Source: an uncultured Alistipes sp. (GTDB taxonomy: Bacteria > Bacteroidota > Bacteroidia > Bacteroidales > Rikenellaceae). Taken from it: a stretch of DNA of 64,000 bases. Shown here piece by piece: positions 42,266 through 51,618 of the stretch. The translations under genes and the position numbers were made by a program. The stretch lies in assembly GCA_910577475.1 (NCBI GenBank), contig CAJTLJ010000004.1, positions 1-64,000 of the forward strand, written 5' to 3'. Position 1 is the stretch's first letter. Every line of letters starts with the position of its first letter. Under the pieces are notes generated by a model, which saw nothing but the letters and a program-made list of their open reading frames with translations, was not told where the DNA came from and did no database searches.

Positions 42266-42682
42266 ATGATTGCACACGAAATGAAAATCCGGGTCTGGTA
42301 CAAGGAGACCGACCAGATGGGCTACGTCCACCATTCGAATTACATCTGTTATTACGAGGCGGCCCGCTCGTCGTTCATGCGCTGGCTGGGCGTCTCCTAC
42401 GCCGAAATGGAGGCCCGCGGGGTCATGATGCCCATTCTGGACGTCCAGTCGAAATACATCAGCCCCGCCTTCTTCGAGGAGGAGCTGACCGTCCGTCTGA
42501 CCGTTCGGGAGCTTCCGTCCACCCGGTTCACCGGCTTCTACGAGGTATTCAACGAGGCCGGCAAACTCATCAACACGGGCTCCACGACCCTCTGCTTCAT
42601 CCGCAAGGAGAACCACCGCCCCTGCCGGGCTCCGCAGTGGTTCGTCGATCTGCTTCGGGACCGCTGGACCGAAGAGGAGTAA
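42266..42682 (+). CDS. Acyl-CoA thioesterase (YbgC/4-hydroxybenzoyl-CoA type)
   Basis: 138 aa hot-dog-fold thioesterase. The family signature is YKETDQMGYVHHSNYICYYE with the catalytic Asp followed by His. The usual helix (ARSSFMRWLGVSYAEME) and strands follow. It hydrolyses acyl-CoA or acyl-ACP thioesters. Last gene of the dnaN operon, 4 bp after the RibF-like gene. Confidence 0.88.
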   Translation: MIAHEMKIRVWYKETDQMGYVHHSNYICYYEAARSSFMRWLGVSYAEMEARGVMMPILDVQSKYISPAFFEEELTVRLTVRELPSTRFTGFYEVFNEAGKLINTGSTTLCFIRKENHRPCRAPQWFVDLLRDRWTEEE

Positions 42683-42686
42683 AAGA

Positions 42687-42718
42687 AAAGGAGCTGCCCG
42701 AAAGCAGCTCCTTTTTTT
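42687..42718. terminator. Bidirectional terminator
   Basis: AAAGGAGCTGC (42687-42697) pairs with GCAGCTCCTTT (42704-42714), followed by a T tract. It closes the dnaN operon and, read leftward, aroE. Confidence 0.88.
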
Positions 42719-43448
42719 ACTCGTTCCAGATCCTCCAGGAGGCTTCGGCCTGCTCTACGAACATCTCCTGCCCGTTGCAGATCCGTGCGCCGCGCTGGCG
42801 GCCGTAGTCCAGAAACGAGGTCAGGGGAGGGTTGTAGACCAGATCGAAAAGGTAGTGTTCGGGCGAGACGAAGGCGTAGGGGATTCGCGGCGCGTCGTCC
42901 ACGTTCGGGTAGGTCCCGACCGGCGAGGCGTTGACGATCAGCTTCGCCTCCTCGACCGCTTCGCAGGGGAGATTGTCATAGGTATAGTTGCCCTTCGCCG
43001 GGTCACGCGACACGAGATCGAACGCAATCCCCATCTCCGAAAGTACGTATTGCACAGCCTGCGAAGCACCGCCCGTTCCCAGAATCAGTGCCCGCTCGGG
43101 CAGCACGCCGACAAAGCGGGCGAGCGACCGCCTGAGCCCGATGACATCCGTATTGAAGCCCGTCAGCCGGCCGCCGCGGCAACGCACGCAATTCACGGCA
43201 CCGATGTTCCGCGCCTCGTCGGAGAGGTCGTCCAGACAGCGCATCACCTCGCGCTTGTAGGGAATCGTGACGTTGAATCCGCACAGATCGGGATGGTCGG
43301 CCAACAGGCGGGACAGGTCGTCGATGGACGGCAGTTCGAAGAGCGAGTAGCTACAATCCGCCATTCCCTCGCTCCGGAACTTCTCCGCAAAATAGCGGGC
43401 CGAAGCGGAGTGGCCGAGCGGACGGCCGATCAAACCGTACTCTTTCAT
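42717..43448 (-). CDS. aroE: Shikimate dehydrogenase
   Basis: 243 aa NADPH-dependent reductase that converts 3-dehydroshikimate to shikimate in aromatic amino acid synthesis. The substrate-binding N-domain has IGRPLGHSASARYFAEKF and GFNVTIPYKREVM, with the catalytic Lys in the latter. The NADP domain has LILGTGGASQAVQYVL, and the C-terminus has NGQEMFVEQAEASWRIW. Length is slightly short (usual ~270). It is preceded by a DedA-like gene one base upstream and so is probably co-transcribed with it. Confidence 0.93.
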   Translation of the reverse strand: MKEYGLIGRPLGHSASARYFAEKFRSEGMADCSYSLFELPSIDDLSRLLADHPDLCGFNVTIPYKREVMRCLDDLSDEARNIGAVNCVRCRGGRLTGFNTDVIGLRRSLARFVGVLPERALILGTGGASQAVQYVLSEMGIAFDLVSRDPAKGNYTYDNLPCEAVEEAKLIVNASPVGTYPNVDDAPRIPYAFVSPEHYLFDLVYNPPLTSFLDYGRQRGARICNGQEMFVEQAEASWRIWNE

Positions 43449-43449
43449 G

Positions 43450-44058
43450 CTACAACACCTTTCCGAGCAGCACGAACGACCCCACCAGCAACACCGTGAA
43501 GGCGATGGCCAGCCAGTTGAAATATTTCTCGATGAAGCTCTTGATCGGCTGTCCGAATCGCCAGATGAGCCAGGCGATCAGGAAAAACCGCAAGCCGCGG
43601 GAGACGAGCGAAGCGATGAGGAACATCGCGAAGTCGATGCGGAACAGACCGCCCGTGATCGTGAAGATCTTGTAGGGCAGGGGAGTGAATCCCGCCGTGA
43701 AGACGATCCAGAAATTGTAGCGGTCATAAAGGGCCCCCACGCGGTCGAACGCCTCCTGCGAGAAGACATGCGCATAGAAGAACTCGGCTATCGAGGTGTA
43801 GTTGCCAGCCAGATCCTGCCACAGGAAGAATCCGATGGCATAGCCGGCTACGGCACCCGCCAGCGAACCGGCCAGACAGATGGCGGCGAAGCGGAACGAC
43901 CGTTTCACGGCACCCAGGCACAAGGCGATGAGCAGCACGTCGGGAGGGATGGGAAAGAAACTCGACTCGGCGAAGGCGAAGGCGAACAGCGCCCAGGCAC
44001 CCCAGCGGGAGTCGCCCCACGAAAGCATCCAGTCGTACAGACGTTTTACGATATTCAT
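43450..44058 (-). CDS. DedA/YqaA-type membrane protein (VTT domain)
   Basis: 202 aa with about five membrane segments. The SNARE-associated/VTT pattern is visible in SSFFPIPPDVLLIALCLG near residue 35-50 and in FTAGFTPLPYKIFTITGG. VTT proteins include undecaprenyl-phosphate and phospholipid flippase candidates; YqaA-like short members have no assigned substrate. ATG 44058 is chosen because the longer frame enters the promoter. Cotranscribed with aroE. Confidence 0.85.
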   Translation of the reverse strand: MNIVKRLYDWMLSWGDSRWGAWALFAFAFAESSFFPIPPDVLLIALCLGAVKRSFRFAAICLAGSLAGAVAGYAIGFFLWQDLAGNYTSIAEFFYAHVFSQEAFDRVGALYDRYNFWIVFTAGFTPLPYKIFTITGGLFRIDFAMFLIASLVSRGLRFFLIAWLIWRFGQPIKSFIEKYFNWLAIAFTVLLVGSFVLLGKVL

Positions 44059-44082
44059 AGTCAATCCTTGAAAATACGGGGA

Positions 44083-44090
44083 CAAAGATA
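44083..44090 (-). promoter_or_regulatory. -7 box of the dedA-aroE promoter
   Basis: TATCTTTG on the minus strand, 24 bases before the DedA-like start and 12 bases after the terminator of the preceding gene. Confidence 0.6.
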
Positions 44091-44102
44091 CGCAAACTTC
44101 CG

Positions 44103-44124
44103 AAAAAAGCGGTCTTCCGACCGC
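44103..44124 (-). terminator. Terminator of the DUF3276 gene
   Basis: GCGGTC (minus 44124-44119) pairs with GACCGC (44114-44109) around loop GGAA, followed by TTTTTT. Confidence 0.75.
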
Positions 44125-44157
44125 CGTTAATTTTCCTGCCCCGTCACGAAACCGCCG

Positions 44158-44502
44158 TTACAGACTGTCGAACTCCTCGTCCAGACTCATCCGATACGGC
44201 TCCTCCGCCACGTTGTTGAAATATTCGGACTTCTCCCGTTTCACGAAATCCATCGCAGCCATCAGCCCCGACTCGAACTTCGCGAAATCCTCCTTGTACA
44301 GAAATATCTTGTGACGGTCGAAACTCATCGAACCGTCTCCGAGCGTGCGTTTCCGGCTCTCGGTAACGGTGATGTAATAATCGTTGGACCGCGTCGTGCG
44401 GACATCCACGAAATAGGTGCGACGTCCGGCCTTGACGACTTGGGAGAATATCTTATTGCCGAGCTCTTCCGAATCCCGGCTCGCTAATTTTTCCGTATCC
44501 AT
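44158..44502 (-). CDS. DUF3276 (PUR-alpha-like nucleic-acid-binding) protein
   Basis: 114 aa. The sequence KIFSQVVKAGRRTYFVDVRTT, then DYYITVTESRKR and HKIFLYKEDFAKFESGL, is the single PUR-domain pattern of DUF3276 proteins in Bacteroidetes and spirochaetes. A spirochaete homologue binds single-stranded DNA and RNA. The role here is not known. Single-gene unit with its own promoter and terminator. Confidence 0.9.
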   Translation of the reverse strand: MDTEKLASRDSEELGNKIFSQVVKAGRRTYFVDVRTTRSNDYYITVTESRKRTLGDGSMSFDRHKIFLYKEDFAKFESGLMAAMDFVKREKSEYFNNVAEEPYRMSLDEEFDSL

Positions 44503-44530
44503 ACTTTCTCTTAATGAGACGTTAGTAAGA

Positions 44531-44561
44531 CGAATTTAGTGAAAATATTCCGAATTTCCAA
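44531..44561 (-). promoter_or_regulatory. Promoter of the DUF3276 gene
   Basis: On the minus strand TTG (44561-44559) and TAAATTCG (44538-44531) lie 20 bases apart; the -7 box differs from consensus at one position. Confidence 0.5.
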
Positions 44562-44577
44562 CTTTTTCGCTCATGAC

Positions 44578-46188
44578 TTACTCCCACCGGCACCCGGACA
44601 GCAGCGGTTCGCCGCTCCGGTCCCAATCCTTCAGCAGATCGAGCGCCGCATTCAGCCCGGGATTCCCGCCGTCGTCGTTGAAGATCCGGGTGCGGGCTTC
44701 GGCTCCGTAGAGGCTGCCGGCCAGATAGGCCCTGAACCGCATCGCGATCCACCGGCGCGACTGCTCCAGCTCCCCGTCGTCGAGCTCCAGCCCCCGCGTG
44801 CGGCCGAATGCCGCCAGCGAGGCCATCTCTTCGTCGCTCATCCGAAACCCGCGGGAGAAGGATTCGTAATCGGGCCACCGCTCCCGCAACTCGGTCCGGT
44901 GCCGGTCCAGATAGCCGAAAGCGTACTCGCCGATCGTGTGGCTGCGCACCAGAGCGGCGAAACTCCGCGTCACGCCGGTTGTATCCGCCGCCACAAAGAT
45001 ATCGGGGCGAATTCCGCCGCCTCCGTACACCGTGCGCCCGTTTCTAAGCGTCCGGTAGCGGAGCGTCGGATCCATTGCTGCCGTATCGGCCTCACCGCGC
45101 AAAAAACGCTCGGCATGGGCGGCGTAGTAGTCCTGCCTGTGCCCCTTCTCATAAGGCCGCTGAATGACGCGTCCCGAGGGGGTGCGATAGCGGGCGACGG
45201 TGATGCGCACGGCCGATCCGTCCCCCAGCGGCACCTGCCGCTGCACGAGTCCCTTGCCGAAGCTCGGACGACCCACCACGACCGCACGGTCCCAGTCCTG
45301 CAAGGCTCCGGCCACGATCTCGCTCGCCGAAGCGGACTCCTCGTCGATCAGCACCACGACCTTTCCCCGGCGGAACAGACCGTTTCCCGCCGCCCGGAAA
45401 TTCCGGAGCGGAACCGCCCGCCCCTCGGTCGACAGAACCAGGTCGCCCTTCTCCAGAAAGCAGGAGGCGAGCCCCACGGCCTGATCCATCAACCCGCCGC
45501 CGTTCCCGCGCAGGTCCAACACCAGCGCATCGAGCTTTCCCATCCGCTTCACCGCCCCGGTGAACTCCGCAACCGTCGTCTTCCCGAACCGGCCGATCTT
45601 GACATATCCGGTCCGCCCGTCGAGCCTGTAGGCGGCGTCCACCGTATGCAGGGGGATCTCGTCGCGCACGATCGAGTAGGTCGACGTCTCGCCCGTTTCG
45701 GGCCGCCATGCCGCCACCCGGACTGTCGTACCGGCTTCGCCCCGCAACAGACCGGGCACCTCGTGCTGACGCAGACCGACGGCCGAAAGCGTGTCGATCC
45801 GGGTCAGCCGGTCGCCGGTCCGCAGTCCGACCTCCTCGGCCGGGCCCCCGGCGACGACGCCCATCACCCGAATCGTATCCTGCAAGACCCGGAACTCGAT
45901 GCCGATGCCGCCGAACGATCCCGAAAAGACCGCCTGCGCCGCCTCCATCTCCTCCCGGTCGAGGTAGGCGGAGTGGGGGTCGAGCTGAAGCAGCATGCTC
46001 CGCACGGCCTCCTCGACCAGCGGAGCCATCTCCACCGAATCGACATAGAGTCCGTGCAGATTCCGATAGAAGCGGACGAACTTCTGCAGCTGCTCCGTCG
46101 CGTCCTCCTGGGCACGGGAAGGGGTGCCCCACATGAGGAGCACCCCGAGTCCCAGCAAACCTGCGTATCTGTTCAAGGCGGACCGCAT
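44578..46188 (-). CDS. S41-family C-terminal processing peptidase
   Basis: 536 aa exported serine protease. Signal peptide to ~26 (GTPSRAQE). A PDZ domain spans ~85-165 (GSFGGIGIEF, GPAEEVGLRTGDRLTRID). The protease core has LVLDLRGNGGGLMDQAVGLA and the Ser-Lys dyad: Ser in DEESASASEIVAG and Lys in RPSFGKGLVQ. The C-terminal ~130 residues are helical. Such proteases trim C-termini of periplasmic proteins and regulate cell-wall enzymes. Last gene of the ettA-hisS operon, 3 bp after hisS. Confidence 0.92.
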   Translation of the reverse strand: MRSALNRYAGLLGLGVLLMWGTPSRAQEDATEQLQKFVRFYRNLHGLYVDSVEMAPLVEEAVRSMLLQLDPHSAYLDREEMEAAQAVFSGSFGGIGIEFRVLQDTIRVMGVVAGGPAEEVGLRTGDRLTRIDTLSAVGLRQHEVPGLLRGEAGTTVRVAAWRPETGETSTYSIVRDEIPLHTVDAAYRLDGRTGYVKIGRFGKTTVAEFTGAVKRMGKLDALVLDLRGNGGGLMDQAVGLASCFLEKGDLVLSTEGRAVPLRNFRAAGNGLFRRGKVVVLIDEESASASEIVAGALQDWDRAVVVGRPSFGKGLVQRQVPLGDGSAVRITVARYRTPSGRVIQRPYEKGHRQDYYAAHAERFLRGEADTAAMDPTLRYRTLRNGRTVYGGGGIRPDIFVAADTTGVTRSFAALVRSHTIGEYAFGYLDRHRTELRERWPDYESFSRGFRMSDEEMASLAAFGRTRGLELDDGELEQSRRWIAMRFRAYLAGSLYGAEARTRIFNDDGGNPGLNAALDLLKDWDRSGEPLLSGCRWE

Positions 46189-46191
46189 ATC

Positions 46192-47535
46192 TTATCCGAA
46201 ATAGTCCGCCAGCAGATCGAAAGCCACCGTCTCCTGCCGGCCCTGCCGCATATCCTTCACGGTGGCTGCTCCTTGCGCCATCTCCTCCGACCCGATGATC
46301 ACGACATAGGGGATGCCGCGGCGATTGGCATACTCCATCTGCTTCTTCATCTTCCCGGCCTCGGGATAGATCTCGGCCGACAATCCGCGGTCGCGCAGAC
46401 GGGCGAGCAGCTCCAGGCTGACGAACTCCTCCTCGGTTCCCAGGTTGACGAACAGCACCTGCGTCGTCCGGTTCACCTCGTCGGGGAAGAGCTCCAGACC
46501 CGTCATCACGTCGTAAATCCGGTCGGCACCGAACGAGATGCCGACACCCGACGTGTTGGGCAGGCCGAAGATACCGGTCAGATCGTCGTAGCGGCCGCCG
46601 CCGCAGATCGACCCGATGGCGAAATCGTTGGCCTTCACCTCGAAAATGGCCCCCGTATAGTAGTTCAGTCCGCGAGCCAGCGAGAGGTCGAGCTCCACGG
46701 GCAGGGTGAGCTTCAGGCGCTCCACGTAACCGAAGATCGTCTCCATCTCCCCGATGCCCTTCAGGCCCGTCTCCGAGCCGCCGATCACCTCGCGCAGCCT
46801 CTCCAGCTTCCGGCGGTTATCGCCGTTCAGCTCGAGAATGGGCTGAAGTTTCTCGATAGCCCGATCGTCGATGCCGCGCCCGCGCAGCTCGGCCTTCACG
46901 TTTTCTATTCCGATCTTCTCCAGCTTGTCGATAGCCACCGTGATGTCGACCATCTTGTCCGCATGACCGATGGTCTCGGCGATGCCGTAGAGAATCTTGC
47001 GGTTGTTCATCTTCAGCGTCACGCCGATATTCAGCGACCGGAACACCCGCTCGACGATCTCCACCAGCTCCACCTCGCACAACAGCGACCGGGTGCCGAT
47101 CACATCGACATCGCACTGGTAGAATTCGCGATAGCGTCCCTTCTGCGGACGGTCGGCCCGCCATACGGGCTGAATCTGGTAACGCTTGAACGGGAAAGCG
47201 ATCTCGTTCTGGTGCTGCACGACGTAGCGGGCGAAGGGGACGGTCAGGTCGTAGCGCAGCCCCTTCTCGCACACCTTCGAGGCGTTGCGCACCTCCTCGT
47301 CGGTTAGTCCGGCGGCGTAGTCGCCCGAGTTCAGGATCTTGAAAAGCAGTTTGTCGCCCTCGTCGCCGTACTTGCCCAGCAGGGTGGAGAGGTTCTCCAT
47401 CGAGGGGGTCTCCAGCGGCGAGAATCCGAAGGTGCGGAAGACCGCCCGAATCCGGTCGAAAATGTATTGGCGACGCATCATCTCCAGCGGGGAGAAGTCG
47501 CGCGTACCTTTGGGTATGGATGGTTTCTGTGCCAT
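46192..47535 (-). CDS. hisS: Histidyl-tRNA synthetase
   Basis: 447 aa class II aminoacyl-tRNA synthetase. Motif 1 includes KGTRDFSPLEMMRRQYIF, motif 2 is QIQPVWRADRPQKGRYREFYQ, and the histidine-specific motifs are LARGLNYYTGAIFEV and GGGRYDDLTGIFG. Motif 3 is GVGISFGADRIYD. The C-terminal anticodon-binding domain starts ~350. It is 6 bp after ettA and 3 bp before the protease gene. Confidence 0.97.
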   Translation of the reverse strand: MAQKPSIPKGTRDFSPLEMMRRQYIFDRIRAVFRTFGFSPLETPSMENLSTLLGKYGDEGDKLLFKILNSGDYAAGLTDEEVRNASKVCEKGLRYDLTVPFARYVVQHQNEIAFPFKRYQIQPVWRADRPQKGRYREFYQCDVDVIGTRSLLCEVELVEIVERVFRSLNIGVTLKMNNRKILYGIAETIGHADKMVDITVAIDKLEKIGIENVKAELRGRGIDDRAIEKLQPILELNGDNRRKLERLREVIGGSETGLKGIGEMETIFGYVERLKLTLPVELDLSLARGLNYYTGAIFEVKANDFAIGSICGGGRYDDLTGIFGLPNTSGVGISFGADRIYDVMTGLELFPDEVNRTTQVLFVNLGTEEEFVSLELLARLRDRGLSAEIYPEAGKMKKQMEYANRRGIPYVVIIGSEEMAQGAATVKDMRQGRQETVAFDLLADYFG

Positions 47536-47541
47536 TATTGC

Positions 47542-49215
<1,674 letters not shown>

Positions 49216-49252
49216 ATGTCGTTTCGTAATTTGCTTGCTTCGGTTGAAAAGA

Positions 49253-49283
49253 CAAAGATAGCGATTTTCCGCACGAAGTCAAA
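49253..49283 (-). promoter_or_regulatory. Promoter of the ettA-hisS operon
   Basis: On the minus strand TTTG (49283-49280) and TATCTTTG (49260-49253) are exactly 19 bases apart, the clearest consensus promoter in the window. Confidence 0.75.
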
Positions 49284-49301
49284 AGATTCGCGCAAAAACC
49301 C

Positions 49302-49309
49302 TATCTTTG
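49302..49309 (+). promoter_or_regulatory. -7 box for the CapA-like gene
   Basis: TATCTTTG, 22 bases before the start codon; divergent from the ettA promoter with overlapping upstream regions. Confidence 0.6.
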
Positions 49310-49331
49310 CCGCCGATATTTATCCGAATCC

Positions 49332-50438
49332 ATGAACCTGAGGTCTACCTTCCACCCGCTTCTCGCGGCGACGCTGATCGTCGCGGCCACGGCGGCCAAC
49401 ATCCTCTATCTGCAACGCCTGCGGACCATTCCGGCCGAGGCCGAGGCTGCGGCTCCGGAGCCGCAGCCCGTGGTCCGGCGTCTCTCGCTGCTCTTCGCCG
49501 GAGACTGGATGCAGCACACGCCCCAGATCGCCGCCGCCCGCACCCCTTCGGGATTCGACTACGAACCCTCGTTCCGCCACATCGCCCCGCTTTTCCGGCA
49601 GGCCGACCTCGCCTTCGTGAACCTCGAGACCACCCTTACCCGCAACCGCACCTACACGGGCTATCCCTGCTTCCGGTCGCCCGCAGCCGTGGCGGATGCC
49701 CTGAAGGAGATGGGGGTCGACGTCGCCCTGCTGGCTAACAACCACTGCTGCGACGGCGGCTCGGACGGAATCCGGACCACCGTCGAGGAGCTCGACGCCC
49801 GCGGGATCCGCCACACCGGCGTCTTCAGCGACAGCACCGACTACCGCCGCAATCGCATCCTCCGTCTGGAGCGAAACGGAATCCGGCTCGCCGTCGTGAA
49901 CTACACCTACGGCACCAACGGGCTGCCCGTGCCGCAAGAGCGGATCGTCCACCGGATCGACACCCTCCGCATGGCCGAAGATCTGCAATCCATCCCGCGC
50001 GACTCGGTCGACGCCGTAATCGCCTGCATGCACTGGGGGAACGAATACGAACGTCGGCCCGATGCCGCTCAGCGCCGGCTGGCCGGCTTCCTGCAGCGCC
50101 ACGGCGTCGACATCATCGCGGGCAGCCATCCGCATGTCATCCAGCCCTTCGAGGCCGACAGCAGCCGCGTCGTGCTCTACTCGCTGGGCAACTTCGTCTC
50201 GAACCAGCAGAAGCGCTACTGCGACGGCGGACTGGTGGCGCGCATCGACATCGTGAAGCGCGACACCCTGCCCGTCCGCTTCGCCACCACGGTCATCCCC
50301 GTGTGGGTCTACCGTCCCGACTATCGCATCCTGCCTCCCGAGGTAGCCGACACGCTGCCGCTCCCGGCCGAGGCTCGCCGCCGCTACGAGGAGTTCATGG
50401 AGGACACCCGCCGCCTGATCGGCCGTTTCGACCGATAA
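49332..50438 (+). CDS. CapA-family metallophosphatase-like protein
   Basis: 368 aa with one N-terminal membrane anchor (~8-26, LLAATLIVAATAANILYL), then a PGA_cap domain. Motifs are LLFAGDWMQHTPQI, LAFVNLETTLTRNRTYTGYP, DVALLANNHCCDGG, IACMHWGNEYERRP and GVDIIAGSHPHVIQPFE. These are the metal-binding blocks of the CapA/calcineurin-like family. Members take part in poly-gamma-glutamate capsule formation, but many Bacteroidetes copies occur without other cap genes, as here. It likely acts in the periplasm, anchored to the inner membrane. Exact substrate unknown. Confidence 0.88.
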   Translation: MNLRSTFHPLLAATLIVAATAANILYLQRLRTIPAEAEAAAPEPQPVVRRLSLLFAGDWMQHTPQIAAARTPSGFDYEPSFRHIAPLFRQADLAFVNLETTLTRNRTYTGYPCFRSPAAVADALKEMGVDVALLANNHCCDGGSDGIRTTVEELDARGIRHTGVFSDSTDYRRNRILRLERNGIRLAVVNYTYGTNGLPVPQERIVHRIDTLRMAEDLQSIPRDSVDAVIACMHWGNEYERRPDAAQRRLAGFLQRHGVDIIAGSHPHVIQPFEADSSRVVLYSLGNFVSNQQKRYCDGGLVARIDIVKRDTLPVRFATTVIPVWVYRPDYRILPPEVADTLPLPAEARRRYEEFMEDTRRLIGRFDR

Positions 50439-50503
50439 GTGATTCCTATGGTCGTATAAAAACAAATAATAGGCATTTATAGCGCAAAGCCCGAATAATA
50501 CGC

Positions 50504-50511
50504 TATCTTTG
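50504..50511 (+). promoter_or_regulatory. -7 box for the rubrerythrin gene
   Basis: TATCTTTG, 40 bases before the start codon. No matching -33 box at normal spacing. Confidence 0.6.
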
Positions 50512-50551
50512 TCTCGCAAGAGAAAACGAACCTAATAAAAAAACAAAGATC

Positions 50552-51127
50552 ATGAAAAGCGTCAAAGGGACAAAGACCGAGCAGAATCTGCTCAAGGCAT
50601 TCGCCGGCGAGAGCCAGGCTCGCAGCCGTTATACGTTCTTCGCCAGCGTAGCGAAGAAAGAGGGATACGAACAGATAGCCGGAGTATTTCTGGAGACCGC
50701 CGAGCAGGAGAAGGAGCACGCCAAGCGTTTCTTCAAGTTCCTCGAAGGGGGCGACGCCACCATCACGGCCTCCTATCCGGCCGGCCGCATCGGCACCACG
50801 CCCGAAAACCTGCTGGCAGCCGCCCAGGGCGAGAAGGAGGAGTGGGACGTGCTCTATCCCGACTTCGCCTCGACGGCCGAAGCCGAGGGATTTCCCGAGA
50901 TCGCCGCAGCGTTCCGCGCCGTGTCGACCGTCGAGGCCGAGCACGAGAGCCGCTACCTGAAGCTGTTGAGCCGCTTGACGGACGGCAATTTCTTCAAGCG
51001 CGACGGCGAGATCTGGTGGCAGTGCCGCAACTGCGGATTCACCTGCAAGGCCAGCGAGGCTCCGGAGCTCTGCCCCGCCTGCAAACACCCCCAAGCCTAT
51101 TTCGAGCCCAAGAAGGAGAACTATTAG
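50552..51127 (+). CDS. rbr: Rubrerythrin
   Basis: 191 aa non-heme iron protein that reduces hydrogen peroxide in anaerobes. The ferritin-like four-helix domain (~1-145) carries the ligand motifs NLLKAFAGESQARSRYTFFA, ETAEQEKEHAKRFFKFLEGG (ExxH) and STVEAEHESRYLKLL (second ExxH). The C-terminal rubredoxin-like domain has WQCRNCGFTCKASEAPELC and CPACKHP, the four Cys iron site. Single gene, protecting against oxygen exposure. Confidence 0.97.
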   Translation: MKSVKGTKTEQNLLKAFAGESQARSRYTFFASVAKKEGYEQIAGVFLETAEQEKEHAKRFFKFLEGGDATITASYPAGRIGTTPENLLAAAQGEKEEWDVLYPDFASTAEAEGFPEIAAAFRAVSTVEAEHESRYLKLLSRLTDGNFFKRDGEIWWQCRNCGFTCKASEAPELCPACKHPQAYFEPKKENY

Positions 51128-51147
51128 CCGGCAGCGGCAAGAAGTCA

Positions 51148-51187
51148 GGAGGGTCCCGACGAGGTTTCAACCTTATCGGGACCCTCC
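51148..51187 (+). terminator. Hairpin after rubrerythrin
   Basis: GGAGGGTCCCGA (51148-51159) pairs with TCGGGACCCTCC (51176-51187). There is no T tract, so it may be a weak or factor-assisted terminator. It lies between convergent genes. Confidence 0.55.
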
Positions 51188-51222
51188 CGGCATATGGGAC
51201 GGCAGCGGGAACCGGATACCGT

Positions 51223-51525
51223 TCACCGGCGGTTTCGCTTCGGAAACCAGCCCTTCTCCACCCGCTTGCGCTGCTCGAAGAGCTCGCCGATAGACCAGAA
51301 CGACGATGCGCCCCACACGGCCAGCAGGGTAGAGACGAGGATATTCCCGGCCCACAGCGAGCCGGCTACGGCCGCCAAGCCCATCAGGGCGAAGACCCAC
51401 CAGCAGCGGACGCCGAAATAGTACTCGCCCTTGATGACCAGCGGATGAAAAAGGCCGATAATCAGAAAGGTAGCCGCGCCGATCGTCAGGCCGGTCAGAT
51501 GATACTGCATCAGAAATTCCATCAT
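51223..51525 (-). CDS. DUF4491 small membrane protein
   Basis: 100 aa with three hydrophobic segments: ~10-28 (GLTIGAATFLIIGLFHPLV), ~42-58 and ~62-78. It ends in a basic tail (EKGWFPKRNRR). The sequence IGLFHPLVIKGEYYFGVRCW is the conserved core of DUF4491 proteins, which occur widely in gut bacteria without known function. Single gene with its own promoter. Confidence 0.85.
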   Translation of the reverse strand: MMEFLMQYHLTGLTIGAATFLIIGLFHPLVIKGEYYFGVRCWWVFALMGLAAVAGSLWAGNILVSTLLAVWGASSFWSIGELFEQRKRVEKGWFPKRNRR

Positions 51526-51553
51526 TCGTTTTTCATTTTCGGTTTCACCGGTA

Positions 51554-51561
51554 CAAATATA
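51554..51561 (-). promoter_or_regulatory. -7 box for the DUF4491 gene
   Basis: TATATTTG on the minus strand, 28 bases before the start codon and only 2 bases beyond the terminator of the upstream porin gene. Confidence 0.6.
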
Positions 51562-51563
51562 GG

Positions 51564-51595
51564 CAAAAAAACGGTCTCCGTCTCCGGAGACCGTT
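51564..51595 (-). terminator. Terminator of the DcaP-like porin gene
   Basis: AACGGTCTCCG (plus 51570-51580) pairs with CGGAGACCGTT (51585-51595). On the minus strand seven T follow. Confidence 0.85.
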
Positions 51596-51618
51596 CGAAT
51601 TGCTCACCCGCAGGGGGT

